The notes beneath the pieces are model-generated. The model made no database searches and was not told the origin of the DNA. It worked only from the letters and a program-made list of their open reading frames with translations. The position numbers and the translations under genes are program-made. Below, in pieces: positions 27,506-35,256 of a stretch of 38,613 bases of DNA. Origin of the DNA: Vagococcus allomyrinae (GTDB lineage Bacteria; Bacillota; Bacilli; Lactobacillales; Vagococcaceae); contig NZ_JAEEGA010000029.1 in the NCBI RefSeq assembly GCF_017829975.1, positions 1 to 38,613 on the forward strand. Reading direction: 5' to 3'. Each line of letters begins with the position of its first letter. The stretch's first letter is position 1.

Positions 27506-27538
27506 AAAAAAACCACAGAGAATGTTTCCTCTGCAGTC
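27506..27538 (-). terminator. Terminator in the methyltransferase leader
   Basis: On the minus strand CTGCAGAG pairs with CTCTGTGG (eight pairs, two G-U) around GAAACATT, followed by seven Ts. It is too close to the next start codon to end an unrelated transcript, which is why it is read as an attenuator. Confidence 0.7.
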
Positions 27539-27712
27539 ATGTCGTCAACTAACGTCATCAAGCAGAGTAGAATCAACAGCAACTCAAATAAGCCTGACCT
27601 CAGCTTATTAAAATTGCGAATCGATTATCTACTCTGTTCCAGTCGTAACAATCCTCTTGATGGAGCCTGTAAGCATCTGCTACGCCGAATGACGTCACCT
27701 AACCTTTTATGT
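27506..27712 (-). promoter_or_regulatory. Structured leader with attenuator upstream of the methyltransferase
   Basis: On the minus strand a likely outer helix, TGACGTCAT/ATGACGTTA (around 27671-27680 and 27551-27560), encloses several stems. The largest has the perfect 9-bp base CAGAGTAGA/TCTACTCTG (27628-27636 and 27563-27571) and the inner hairpin AATAAG...CTTATT (27587-27609). A terminator, GCAGAG...CTCTGT plus seven Ts (27506-27538), ends 30 bases before the gene. CTCTGC on the 3' side of the large stem can instead pair with GCAGAG of the terminator, giving mutually exclusive states. No known riboswitch or T-box family was recognised. Confidence 0.6.
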
Positions 27713-27719
27713 TTCTTCT

Positions 27720-27748
27720 ATTTTATCACGTTTTTCCGATATATTAAA
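27720..27748 (-). promoter_or_regulatory. Promoter of the methyltransferase leader
   Basis: On the minus strand TTTAAT (27743-27748), 17 bases, TAAAAT (27720-27725) with TGA in front, an extended -10. The -35 overlaps the stop codon of the HAD gene. Confidence 0.5.
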
Positions 27749-28487
27749 GCCATGCTTCAATAACCGCCATGAGTTCCTCTGGATTTTCTGAGACCGTTTC
27801 TTGACTGACCTCTTGAATTAACTGACTGTCACCCACACAAACACTGTGTTTAGCTCCTTTCAACATTTCCAAATCATTGCGGTCATTTCCAAAGGCAATA
27901 TAATCCTGATTCAATAAAATACACTCCAAAGCACTGGCTTTATTAACCCCACGTCTCGTTAGATCAAGGCAGTTTTCCTTGGGATAAGGGATACAATCAA
28001 CGGTTAAGTGCCTAAAATCTTGCATCACCTTCGTTTCATCCTGATAGTTACTGACCAAAATTTTTAAGGGTTGTCTCACTTGAGCAATCGGTAAATTAAT
28101 TGCAGTTTCTAAGACATCAACTTTGCGGCGCAACTCATCTAACGTCGTTCCCTTAAAGGAATAATTCCAATCCTCGTCAATCATGTAATCTAACTGATGA
28201 TCAGCAATATAATCAAAGATAAACCTAACATCCTTTGAGTCCAAAGGATTGAGCCACTTCGCCTGTTTCTGATAATACATCATCGTGCCATTGCCCCCAA
28301 TTAAATAACAATTATGGAGATTTTCTGGTAAAACTGGCAAGATATCTCGAACTGGTCTTGCTGAGGCAAACACCAATTGATGTTCTGGAGCTTGATTTAT
28401 TTTTTCATTCATTAACGTGGTTAATCGCGTGTCTATCGTGCGACCATCATAGCAGATAGTGCCATCTAAGTCGAAAACAAAATTCAT
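27744..28487 (-). CDS. HAD-superfamily (IIB/Cof-like) phosphatase
   Basis: 247 residues. HAD motif I FDLDGTI at the N terminus (catalytic aspartates 6 and 8), motif II in FASARPVRDI (about 42), a C2-type cap in the middle (about 80-175), the motif III lysine near RRGVNKASAL (about 185), and motif IV GNDRNDLEML (about 212). The family hydrolyses sugar phosphates, nucleotides or other phosphate esters; the substrate is not predictable. ATG about six bases after AGGGAT. A strong promoter (TTGACT-N18-TATACT) and a 12-base palindrome lie upstream. Single gene, ending within the promoter of the methyltransferase leader. Confidence 0.9.
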   Translation of the reverse strand: MNFVFDLDGTICYDGRTIDTRLTTLMNEKINQAPEHQLVFASARPVRDILPVLPENLHNCYLIGGNGTMMYYQKQAKWLNPLDSKDVRFIFDYIADHQLDYMIDEDWNYSFKGTTLDELRRKVDVLETAINLPIAQVRQPLKILVSNYQDETKVMQDFRHLTVDCIPYPKENCLDLTRRGVNKASALECILLNQDYIAFGNDRNDLEMLKGAKHSVCVGDSQLIQEVSQETVSENPEELMAVIEAWL

Positions 28488-28505
28488 GGAATCCCTACTT
28501 TCTGT

Positions 28506-28567
28506 GTTTCATGAAACTGACTGTACTATTTTACGTAAGTATAGCATTCATTTTCAGAAATAGTCAA
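28506..28567 (-). promoter_or_regulatory. HAD gene promoter with downstream palindrome
   Basis: On the minus strand TTGACT (28562-28567), 18 bases, TATACT (28538-28543) with TGC in front. Twenty bases downstream is the perfect 12-base palindrome GTTTCATGAAAC (28506-28517), possibly an operator. Confidence 0.55.
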
Positions 28568-28629
28568 AAAGTAACCGTAGTACTTTTCTCCAATAAAGAA
28601 GATCCTACCTAAATAAGTACATGAACAAC

Positions 28630-29163
28630 TTATTGCTTAAAATAGGTCGTTGTGACAATTCCATTTTTCAAATGGACCTCACCTGTTTGTAAACGTAAGG
28701 ATTTCGGCATCTCCTGAAACAAGGAAATTCCCTGCCCTAAAAGAATCGGCATCGTTGACAGTTGGTACTCATCAATCAGATTTTCGTTGACCAATGGCAT
28801 GACCACACTACTGCCACCAACAATCCAAATAGTGCCACCATTGCTCGCTTTTAATTCTCTAACTAGATTTACCACCGATTCATTAGTGAAATGAACCTTA
28901 GCCAGATCCTCTGTTCCTCGAGAAGTGATGACATAAGAGGTGACATCCTCATAAGGATAATTGCCTGGGGCTAACTCATTCACCACTTGATCATAGGTGG
29001 TACGACCTAATATGACCGTATCGACTTTTTCATAAAATGCCTCATAGCTGTGATCCTCTTCAATTATCTCAGTGGCTGAGTCAAGCCAACCTACTCCACC
29101 ACTTTTATCAGCGATGTAACCATCAATACTTGTGGCAATAAATAAAATAACTTTGCGTGTCAA
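28630..29163 (-). CDS. RibD/dihydrofolate-reductase-fold oxidoreductase
   Basis: 177 residues of the RibD C-terminal domain superfamily, to which YyaP/YwjB-type proteins belong. VILFIATSIDGYIADKSG at the N terminus matches the nucleotide-binding start of DHFR-like folds. VILGRTTYDQV (about 50) and the NADPH-binding GGTIWIVGGSSVVMPLVNE (about 109-127) follow, ending in YQLSTMPILLGQGISLF. The natural substrate of these stand-alone proteins is unknown. The start is TTG preceded by GGAGAAG. Monocistronic and divergent from the TetR-type gene 260 bases away, so it is a possible target of that regulator, although nothing proves it. Confidence 0.88.
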   Translation of the reverse strand: MTRKVILFIATSIDGYIADKSGGVGWLDSATEIIEEDHSYEAFYEKVDTVILGRTTYDQVVNELAPGNYPYEDVTSYVITSRGTEDLAKVHFTNESVVNLVRELKASNGGTIWIVGGSSVVMPLVNENLIDEYQLSTMPILLGQGISLFQEMPKSLRLQTGEVHLKNGIVTTTYFKQ

Positions 29164-29277
29164 ATAATCTTCTCCATTTCTTAAAGGTCGGCACTCCCGA
29201 TGTTAAAAACGCAAACACAGGAAATTCCTTTTTATTACTGTCCCGACGTTAATTGTTATTATCTCAAACAAATCATG

Positions 29278-29378
29278 TATAATAAGGTCAGCAAACATAG
29301 CATAAGCTTTTCTATCTGATTAGCCTAGAGTCATTTTGTGCCAACTGGACAGTTAGTCGACAATTCAGTGAAACTGTC
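29278..29378 (+). promoter_or_regulatory. Likely promoter and inverted repeat upstream of the TetR gene
   Basis: A TATAAT -10 (29278-29283) has only a distant TTGTTA (19-base spacing) as -35. About 65 bases downstream an inverted repeat, GACAGTT (29348-29354) and AACTGTC (29372-29378), flanks 17 bases. The regulator could bind there, but the spacing is longer than most TetR operators. Confidence 0.35.
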
Positions 29379-29425
29379 TGAGAACCTGACGATTCCTTGC
29401 TATGTTATTCTTTAGGAGGTCTATA

Positions 29426-29968
29426 ATGGATATTAGAACCCAACGTTCACAAAGCTTTCTCTGGCAAGCCTTTTTTGACTTAATGATTGACGGAAACCCT
29501 TTTTCCCGTATCACCGTCAATCAAATTTGCGATAAAGCCATGGTTCACCGCTCAACTTTTTACAAACATTTTGAGGATAAATATGCCTTGCTCGATTTTG
29601 GCTTAAGTGAGCTTTTTGCCGATTATCACGCGATTCCAGAAATAAAAAAAGTGGTCGCGCCCTTTTATTGGGCTGATACCTTCTTCGAAAATTCAACAGC
29701 ACAACAGTTGTTGGAAACGCAAAAAAAAGATGAGGTCTTTTTCGATTTGCTAAAGAACTACTCTATCTCAATGATGAAGCAGGATGTCTTAAAAGCTTAT
29801 GAGCAAATCGATAGCAAGGATATTCCCTTAGAGTTACTTGCGGAATTTCATGTCTCAACTATCTTTACCTTAAGCCACTGGCAAGCAAAAAGCAGCCAAA
29901 CCATTTCCGTTCAAGAAATGGATCGCTACTTTAAGCAATTAATTTTTATGAACAGTGACAAGTCCTAA
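29426..29968 (+). CDS. TetR-family transcriptional regulator
   Basis: 180 residues. The N-terminal TetR helix-turn-helix spans about residues 10-55 (FFDLMIDGNPFSRITVNQICDKAMVHRSTFYKHFEDKYALLDF), with the canonical STFYKHF recognition helix. The C-terminal half is helical and shows the TetR_C_7-like look of DhaS/YcdC-type regulators (FHVSTIFTLSHWQAK). The ligand is unknown. ATG six bases after AGGAGG; an upstream in-frame ATG (29402) has no ribosome site. The gene is convergent with the Gfo/Idh/MocA gene; their stop codons overlap by four bases, so the two transcripts are antisense at their ends. Confidence 0.9.
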   Translation: MDIRTQRSQSFLWQAFFDLMIDGNPFSRITVNQICDKAMVHRSTFYKHFEDKYALLDFGLSELFADYHAIPEIKKVVAPFYWADTFFENSTAQQLLETQKKDEVFFDLLKNYSISMMKQDVLKAYEQIDSKDIPLELLAEFHVSTIFTLSHWQAKSSQTISVQEMDRYFKQLIFMNSDKS

Positions 29969-30882
29969 TTCATTTCCTGATAATACTCCCATAATTGTGC
30001 AATATAGTAATGAGATTGCAATGATGAAGCGGCTGTTGTAATCGTCGACGGTTGCTTTGTTTTAACCGCCTCTACAAAGGCCTCAATCAAACGTTTAAAG
30101 CCTCGTTTTGCCAAGGTGTTTTCCCAATCACCAAATGTGTCAATTGAGACCTGCCCTTTTTCATTCTTGCTTAATTGATCAAGATTGGACACCGTGTAGC
30201 TGCCGCCCACGGCCTGAACTTCAACTGTTTCAGTATGGGCACCCGCTACCATATTGGTCGCTGCAATAGCAGTTGTCGTGGCAGTTTCAAAGGTGATCAT
30301 CCCTCGCTGGAGAATGCCCGCCTCAGCACTAATTTGATAGTGAACATCAATGATCTCATCGTCCAGTAGATACAAAACAGTGTCTACCACATGAATCAAC
30401 ATATCAAAAATCTCAAACTTAACCTGCCCTTTTGGCTGGATTCGGTTTTTTTGAGCAATTATTAGATTTTTAGCTGGCACAGCTTTCAATTGTTGATTAA
30501 ATGGCGCAAATCGGCGGTTAAATCCTGTCATTAAGATTAAGCCTCGTTCTTCTGCTAGCCGATGCAAGTCAACGACTTCCTGGTAGTCTTCACTAACTGG
30601 TTTATCCACGAAAACATGAATTCCTAACTGAAGTAGTTCCTCGATTAAAGCCCCATGTGTTGGTGTTGGCGTATGGATAAAACAGGCATCTAAACCACTG
30701 GCCAAAAAATCCTCTTTATCCGAGTAAACAAAAGGCCAATTATGACGAGCGGCCAACTCCTTCATCTTACTTTCATCACGGGAATAAAAATGCCAATCGA
30801 CTTCTCTCCGCAATTCATTCATCACTGGTACATATGCTTTTTGAGCAATATTTCCTAATCCCATAACACCAATTTTCATCAT
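29965..30882 (-). CDS. Gfo/Idh/MocA family oxidoreductase
   Basis: 305 residues. NAD(P)-binding Rossmann domain at the N terminus with GVMGLGNIAQKAYVP (Gly-rich loop, residues 5-19) and the family motif VDKPVSEDYQEV around residue 93, where the lysine contacts substrate. FNRRFAPFNQQL and the alpha/beta substrate domain follow, with MLIHVVDTVLYLL near 160. The family oxidises or reduces sugars, inositols and related compounds; the substrate cannot be predicted. Two consecutive ATGs follow AAAGGA. It lies 34 bases behind the GNAT gene and is probably cotranscribed with it. Confidence 0.92.
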   Translation of the reverse strand: MMKIGVMGLGNIAQKAYVPVMNELRREVDWHFYSRDESKMKELAARHNWPFVYSDKEDFLASGLDACFIHTPTPTHGALIEELLQLGIHVFVDKPVSEDYQEVVDLHRLAEERGLILMTGFNRRFAPFNQQLKAVPAKNLIIAQKNRIQPKGQVKFEIFDMLIHVVDTVLYLLDDEIIDVHYQISAEAGILQRGMITFETATTTAIAATNMVAGAHTETVEVQAVGGSYTVSNLDQLSKNEKGQVSIDTFGDWENTLAKRGFKRLIEAFVEAVKTKQPSTITTAASSLQSHYYIAQLWEYYQEMN

Positions 30883-30916
30883 TCATCGTCCTTTCAATCA
30901 CATCAATTTATCCGAT

Positions 30917-31456
30917 TTATAGCTGTTTCTCAAAGACGTAATCAACCATTTGAAAGCCTTCACCAATATCACTAACCAATTCATGGCTATTTTTAAAACC
31001 ACGACCCTCGTAAACCTCAATTGATTGTTGATTGTCTTGATTAACATGCAATTCAAGAATTTTTTTTCCTTGAATAATGGCTTGTTTTTCCAACCAGGTA
31101 AAGACTTGTGAAGCATATCCTTGACCTCGCTGGCTCGCCAAAAGATAGAGTTTACTAATAAACAAGCGATCCTCAGACAATTCGTAAGCCGTATATCCAA
31201 CCGCTTGACCATTTACCTCTATAAAAAAATACAACACATCGCCTTGTACTTGACGCCAAATCTCCTGATAAGATTGAAACTCCCTTAACATATAGTCGAC
31301 TTGTGTCGTTCCAATAATCGGTGAGTACCATTCACGCCAAATTTCTTGCACAAGGGGAATCAATGCCTCGACTTGTGCTTCTGTCGTAATTGCTGCTAAC
31401 TTAACTGCCATCGTGTCCCTCTTTCCCAATAAATGATGCTCGCTTGCTCGATTCAT
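30917..31456 (-). CDS. GNAT-family N-acetyltransferase
   Basis: Acetyl-CoA-dependent acyltransferase fold. LFISKLYLLASQRGQGYASQVFTWLEKQA covers motif A (about 107-135), with the pyrophosphate loop RGQGYA. LELHVNQDNQQSIEVYEGRGFK is motif B. Substrate unknown. The start is ambiguous: this ATG has GGAG seven bases upstream, and the ATG 15 codons later (31411), where the conserved domain begins, has AGAGGG five bases upstream. The shorter form would be 164 residues. A TATAAT -10 (31493-31498) fits either. First gene of a two-gene unit with the Gfo/Idh/MocA oxidoreductase. Confidence 0.88.
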   Translation of the reverse strand: MNRASEHHLLGKRDTMAVKLAAITTEAQVEALIPLVQEIWREWYSPIIGTTQVDYMLREFQSYQEIWRQVQGDVLYFFIEVNGQAVGYTAYELSEDRLFISKLYLLASQRGQGYASQVFTWLEKQAIIQGKKILELHVNQDNQQSIEVYEGRGFKNSHELVSDIGEGFQMVDYVFEKQL

Positions 31457-31635
31457 TATTAATTATCTCCAAAATATTTACAGGATATCACTATTATATA
31501 CCAGAAAAATGAAATCAACACTGAAACAGCACAAAAAATCCACAACATGTGACACTTCCTGCCAAGCAGACACTTTAATTGCCTCCATTATGATTTGTTA
31601 GCCTCACATTATCAGTGACTAACACCCTTCACATA

Positions 31636-31644
31636 TGTTATGAT
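31636..31644 (+). promoter_or_regulatory. Extended -10 of the metallo-beta-lactamase-fold gene
   Basis: TGTTATGAT, an extended -10 (hexamer 31639-31644). A GTGACT near 31615 is the only -35 candidate. The leader would be about 25 bases. Confidence 0.5.
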
Positions 31645-31673
31645 GTTCATATATAGATTGGAAGGTGAGTCAC

Positions 31674-32495
31674 TTGAAACTACAAGTCCTTTTAGAAAAC
31701 ACTAGCATAAACGCCGCACTTCGATCAAGTCATGGGCTTTCACTCTTAATCCATGACCAAGATCAAAAAATTCTCTTTGACACTGGTCCAAATATCAATT
31801 TTAAGTACAATGCCCGCAAGATGGGCGAATCCTTACAAGATTTAACTGCGATTGTTATTTCCCATGGCCACGGGGATCATACTGGTGGACTCAACTACTT
31901 AGACTTAGCTCGTCAACCAATATATGCAGCAGCAACTGTTACCCAGCCTCATTACCTTAAATTAGCTTCCTTTTACAAGTATGTCGGCGTCCCTCAAAAG
32001 CTACTTTCGCCACTGACGGATCACTTGACGACAGTCGAGGAATTGATTGAAATTGCTGACAACCTCTTTCTCGTTCCCTTAGGGCCAACCGATCAAACGA
32101 CTAAAAACCTCTACAAACAGCAGGGAAACACTAAAACAATCGATGATTTTGAGCACGAATTAATGTTGATAAACGTGACGGCTAAAGGGTTAATCGTCAT
32201 AACGGGTTGTAGCCATCACGGCATTGTCCAAATGGCTACTTTAGCCTTATCCCTATTTCCCGGCAAAGCGATCCATTATTTGATTGGTGGTTTTCACCTA
32301 ATCGGCCTCCCTTATATCAATAATTTAGGAAAACCAAAGGAAGACATCCGCATGATTGCCACCACTCTCAATCAACTTCCCATCAACCACATCTTGTCTT
32401 GTCATTGCACTGGCAGTAAAGCCTTTGCCCTTTTGAAAGAAGAGTTAGGAAAGAAATTAGCCCCTATCAGAACAGGTGATTGTCTCTTGATTTAA
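31674..32495 (+). CDS. Metallo-beta-lactamase-fold hydrolase (COG1237 type)
   Basis: 273 residues. Landmarks of the COG1237 branch: HGLSLLIHDQDQKILFDTGPN near 20-40, the metal motif SHGHGDHTGG (about 63-72), TGCSHHGI (about 178), GGFHL (about 203) and SCHCTGSKA (about 240). The archaeal members were linked to pterin chemistry (dihydropterin ribofuranosyl-aminobenzene phosphate synthase), but the bacterial ones have no agreed reaction. The start chosen is TTG five bases after AAGGTGA; a GTG three codons earlier overlaps that site. Monocistronic, ending at a terminator shared with phoR. Confidence 0.88.
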   Translation: MKLQVLLENTSINAALRSSHGLSLLIHDQDQKILFDTGPNINFKYNARKMGESLQDLTAIVISHGHGDHTGGLNYLDLARQPIYAAATVTQPHYLKLASFYKYVGVPQKLLSPLTDHLTTVEELIEIADNLFLVPLGPTDQTTKNLYKQQGNTKTIDDFEHELMLINVTAKGLIVITGCSHHGIVQMATLALSLFPGKAIHYLIGGFHLIGLPYINNLGKPKEDIRMIATTLNQLPINHILSCHCTGSKAFALLKEELGKKLAPIRTGDCLLI

Positions 32496-32536
32496 AATGA
32501 ATAACTTTCTTATCAATCAGATAGCCAACACGACAA

Positions 32537-32580
32537 AAAAGATAATGAATGAGGAAATCGCCCTTCAGTCATTATCTTTT
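32537..32580. terminator. Bidirectional terminator between convergent genes
   Basis: Perfect 12-bp arms AAAAGATAATGA (32537-32548) and its complement (32569-32580), with further partial pairing inside. It serves the metallo-beta-lactamase-fold gene and the pstS-phoP-phoR unit. Confidence 0.8.
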
Positions 32581-32627
32581 ACCCTCTATAAAAATTAACT
32601 TTGCTCACAGGAGTTTGAGGCTTTCGT

Positions 32628-34391
32628 TCATTTTAGCGGAAAACTAACACTTACTTTTGTGCCTTCCCCAAGAGAGCTTTCCAACTTGATCTGTCCCTTT
32701 AATAGTTTGGCATAGTGACTCACAATCGATAACCCCAAGCCAGAGCCACCAATATTTCGTTGACGGGATTTACTGACACGATAGAAGCGCTCAAAAATAC
32801 GACTTTGATCTTCTTCAGAAATCCCCACACCCGTATCCATGACACTAAAGATTAGCTCTTGTTCTTTCATCCGTAAGCTAATATGAATTTTGCCATGATT
32901 TTCGGTATAATCCACTGCGTTTTCCAATAAGTTTTTAACGACCGGTTGGAAATAATCCGATGGAACCTCTTTATCTGCCACCTCATCTATTCCTAGGGTA
33001 ACCTTCAATTCTTTGCTCTCAATTTTACTTTGATAGCGACTTAATTCTTCTTCAATGATGCTGACTGGCGAAACAAAGGCAATATCCTTCTCCGCCAAAC
33101 TGGTTTCCGTTCGTAGCAACAATAAAATATTTTGAATCAAGCCGTACAAACGGTTGGCCTCTGCTTGGATGATCTCTAAAAAATCCTTGGCGACAGCTTT
33201 TTCATCAAGCGCACCCTCTAATAACGTTTCAGTAAAGCCAATAATTGAGGTCGTTGGCGTTTTTAATTCATGGGAAATATTGCTGATAAAGTCTTGATGA
33301 ATCAATTCTATTTGACGAATGTCCGTAATATCATAGACAATTCCCACATATTCTTTTTGCTTTTGACTGTCCGGTTGCAAAATTCGCAATACGACATTTA
33401 GATCTTTTTCCAAAGGTGTTTGCAAGTGAATCTCCGCCTGTAGCTCCTGCCCTTCTTGTTTAACTCGCTCAACCAATTTCTGCAGCTCCTCATCGTTAAA
33501 CCAAAGTTGATAGGAAGCCCCATTTTCCAATGGTTCATGAGGATTAAACAACTGATGCATCGTCGGATTGGCGGAAACGATTTCTAAGTCACTATTCATA
33601 ATGAACACTCCAATATTCAAGCTTTCTAAAAGAAATTGTAATTTTTCTTCGTTAAAGAGTTGTTGATAATAGAGTTGATTGGTCTCTCGCATCAAACGAT
33701 TAACTGATTGATAGAGCTGATTCCACTCAGCCGAACTTGTATCCAGTTCCTGTTTTTTTTCTGGATGGTCAATGGCCTCTTGTAATGCTGGTAAAATAAA
33801 CCGTAATGGCTCATTATTTTGACGAATAAAATAAAGCAATAAAAACATAATCGCGCCCACTAATAGAACAAAGGCTACGAACATCACTTGTTGGAACTGA
33901 CGAATACTGTCGGAAAAGCCGGCGTATTTTTCTGACAAGCGCAACACACCAATTACGTCACCATTCCGATAGATTGGCTTGGCTACATACAACAACTTTT
34001 CACCAATCGTCTTACTGTCCCGTAAAGCTGAGCCTTGTTGCGCCTGACCCGCTAAAACAGCCTGAACTTCAGGTCGTTTACTCCGAGTGCCAATGGCTTC
34101 CTTCTCATGAGAAGAATCATAAATAATCAAACCACCCTTGCTTAAAAGGGTTAGGCGCTCATTCTCTCCCACGAGATAGGACAGGTCGTTATCTTTAGCA
34201 AAAGCTTGCAAATCTGATTCTTCATTTAACATCACACTGATCATTAAATCAATTTCATTGGCCAATTTGGCCGTTTGCTGGCTGATTATTTCGCGATTAA
34301 AAAAACGATTAGTAAATATTGCCCCTGCTAAACAGAGGGCAATAAAACTAATCACGATGATGATTTTTTTTAAGTGTTGAGGTTTAATCAT
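32628..34391 (-). CDS. phoR: Phosphate-regulon-type sensor histidine kinase PhoR
   Basis: 587-residue membrane sensor kinase. TM1 (about 10-30), an extracytoplasmic sensing domain (about 31-160), TM2 (about 165-190, VMFVAFVLLVGAIMFLLLYF), a linker, a PAS domain (about 250-350), then HisKA with phospho-acceptor His374 in SNISHELKTP and the ATPase domain with KNLLENAVDYT, DTGVGIS and GGSGLGLSIV. It should phosphorylate the adjacent PhoP. The assignment to phosphate sensing rests on the pstS neighbour and PhoR-like architecture; WalK-like kinases look similar. Its ATG overlaps the phoP stop by eight bases (ATGATTAA), so the two are translationally coupled. Confidence 0.9.
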   Translation of the reverse strand: MIKPQHLKKIIIVISFIALCLAGAIFTNRFFNREIISQQTAKLANEIDLMISVMLNEESDLQAFAKDNDLSYLVGENERLTLLSKGGLIIYDSSHEKEAIGTRSKRPEVQAVLAGQAQQGSALRDSKTIGEKLLYVAKPIYRNGDVIGVLRLSEKYAGFSDSIRQFQQVMFVAFVLLVGAIMFLLLYFIRQNNEPLRFILPALQEAIDHPEKKQELDTSSAEWNQLYQSVNRLMRETNQLYYQQLFNEEKLQFLLESLNIGVFIMNSDLEIVSANPTMHQLFNPHEPLENGASYQLWFNDEELQKLVERVKQEGQELQAEIHLQTPLEKDLNVVLRILQPDSQKQKEYVGIVYDITDIRQIELIHQDFISNISHELKTPTTSIIGFTETLLEGALDEKAVAKDFLEIIQAEANRLYGLIQNILLLLRTETSLAEKDIAFVSPVSIIEEELSRYQSKIESKELKVTLGIDEVADKEVPSDYFQPVVKNLLENAVDYTENHGKIHISLRMKEQELIFSVMDTGVGISEEDQSRIFERFYRVSKSRQRNIGGSGLGLSIVSHYAKLLKGQIKLESSLGEGTKVSVSFPLK

Positions 34392-35103
34392 TGGCTGTCG
34401 GCTCCTGAAATTTATAACCAAACCCACGAATAGTGATTAAGTAATCAGGGTTCTTAGGATCATCTTCAATTTTTTCTCGTAAATGACTGACGTGAATATC
34501 AACCGTTCGTGAATTGTTGTAAAGCTCATCTTGCCAAACACGTTGAATCAACGTGTCTCTGTCGATCACGCGATTCTTGCGTTCCATGAAATAGACCAGC
34601 AATTCAAATTCTTTTTTAGTCAACGTTAGGTCAGTTCCAGCTTTGCTGACTGTATACTGTTGGGGATAAGCCAACAACATGCCAACTTCGACTTTTTCAT
34701 TCACCAGCTCACTCTCTTCGGGGGGCGTCGAGGGAACTGGTGTCATGCGACGATACACGGCCCGCATACGCGCCAGTAATTCACGAGGACTGAAAGGTTT
34801 GGTTAAATAATCATCAGCACCTATTTCCAAGCCGATAATTTTATCGACAACTTCATCCTTTGCCGTCAACATTAAGATGGGGGTTTCTATGTGTTGCTGG
34901 CGAAGTTTTTTGGTCACTTCAAAACCATCTAATTTTGGTAGCATTAAATCCAAGACAATAAAATCAAATGACTGACTTGTTGCCATCTCGACCGCGTGTT
35001 GACCATCAAAAGCAACCTCAACTTCTAAGCCTTCTTTCTCCAAGTTGTACTTTAGGAGCGTGGTAATTGACGGCTCATCATCTACTACTAAAATTTTCTT
35101 CAT
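34384..35103 (-). CDS. phoP: Phosphate-regulon-type response regulator PhoP
   Basis: OmpR-family regulator of 239 residues. Receiver domain (about 1-120): acidic pair in VVDDEP, phospho-acceptor aspartate in FIVLDLMLP (about 52), the conserved Thr/Lys in TAKDE. C-terminal winged helix (about 140-235) with DIHVSHLREKIEDD as the recognition helix and TIRGFGYKF. ATG lies about six to nine bases after AAAGGAAAG; an ATG eight codons upstream precedes that site. It lies between pstS and phoR and has its own extended -10 (35219-35227), so it can be made both with and without pstS. Confidence 0.92.
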   Translation of the reverse strand: MKKILVVDDEPSITTLLKYNLEKEGLEVEVAFDGQHAVEMATSQSFDFIVLDLMLPKLDGFEVTKKLRQQHIETPILMLTAKDEVVDKIIGLEIGADDYLTKPFSPRELLARMRAVYRRMTPVPSTPPEESELVNEKVEVGMLLAYPQQYTVSKAGTDLTLTKKEFELLVYFMERKNRVIDRDTLIQRVWQDELYNNSRTVDIHVSHLREKIEDDPKNPDYLITIRGFGYKFQEPTAND

Positions 35104-35218
35104 CCAAGGCTTTCCTTTCATCAACACTTTGTTGATATAGTTATCGTCTACAGTTTAATTGCTGACTGATGAATTGGTTAAGACGCTCTTTCAGTCAAAC
35201 GACTATTCTTCACATTTT

Positions 35219-35227
35219 ATTATAACA
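35219..35227 (-). promoter_or_regulatory. Extended -10 promoter of phoP-phoR
   Basis: On the minus strand TGTTATAAT, a perfect extended -10, in the 153-base gap between pstS and phoP. No terminator is visible after pstS, so the two promoters can feed the same unit. Confidence 0.6.
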
Positions 35228-35256
35228 CAGGGCCTCTTATTCGCTAACTAAAAGAC

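Noticed and set aside
27563-27636. THF riboswitch in the methyltransferase leader
   Set aside because: AGAGTAGAT and ATTCGC resemble the 5' part of that aptamer, but the other conserved segments (GGGATG, GCATCC) are missing and the paired partner differs.
27640-27685. Magnesium M-box riboswitch in the methyltransferase leader
   Set aside because: Only TTAGGTGA and GGCTCC are shared, in the wrong spacing; the remaining conserved core is absent.
29398-29426. Earlier ATG at 29402 as the TetR start
   Set aside because: It lies before the AGGAGG that is ideally spaced for the ATG at 29426, and the added residues are not part of the domain.
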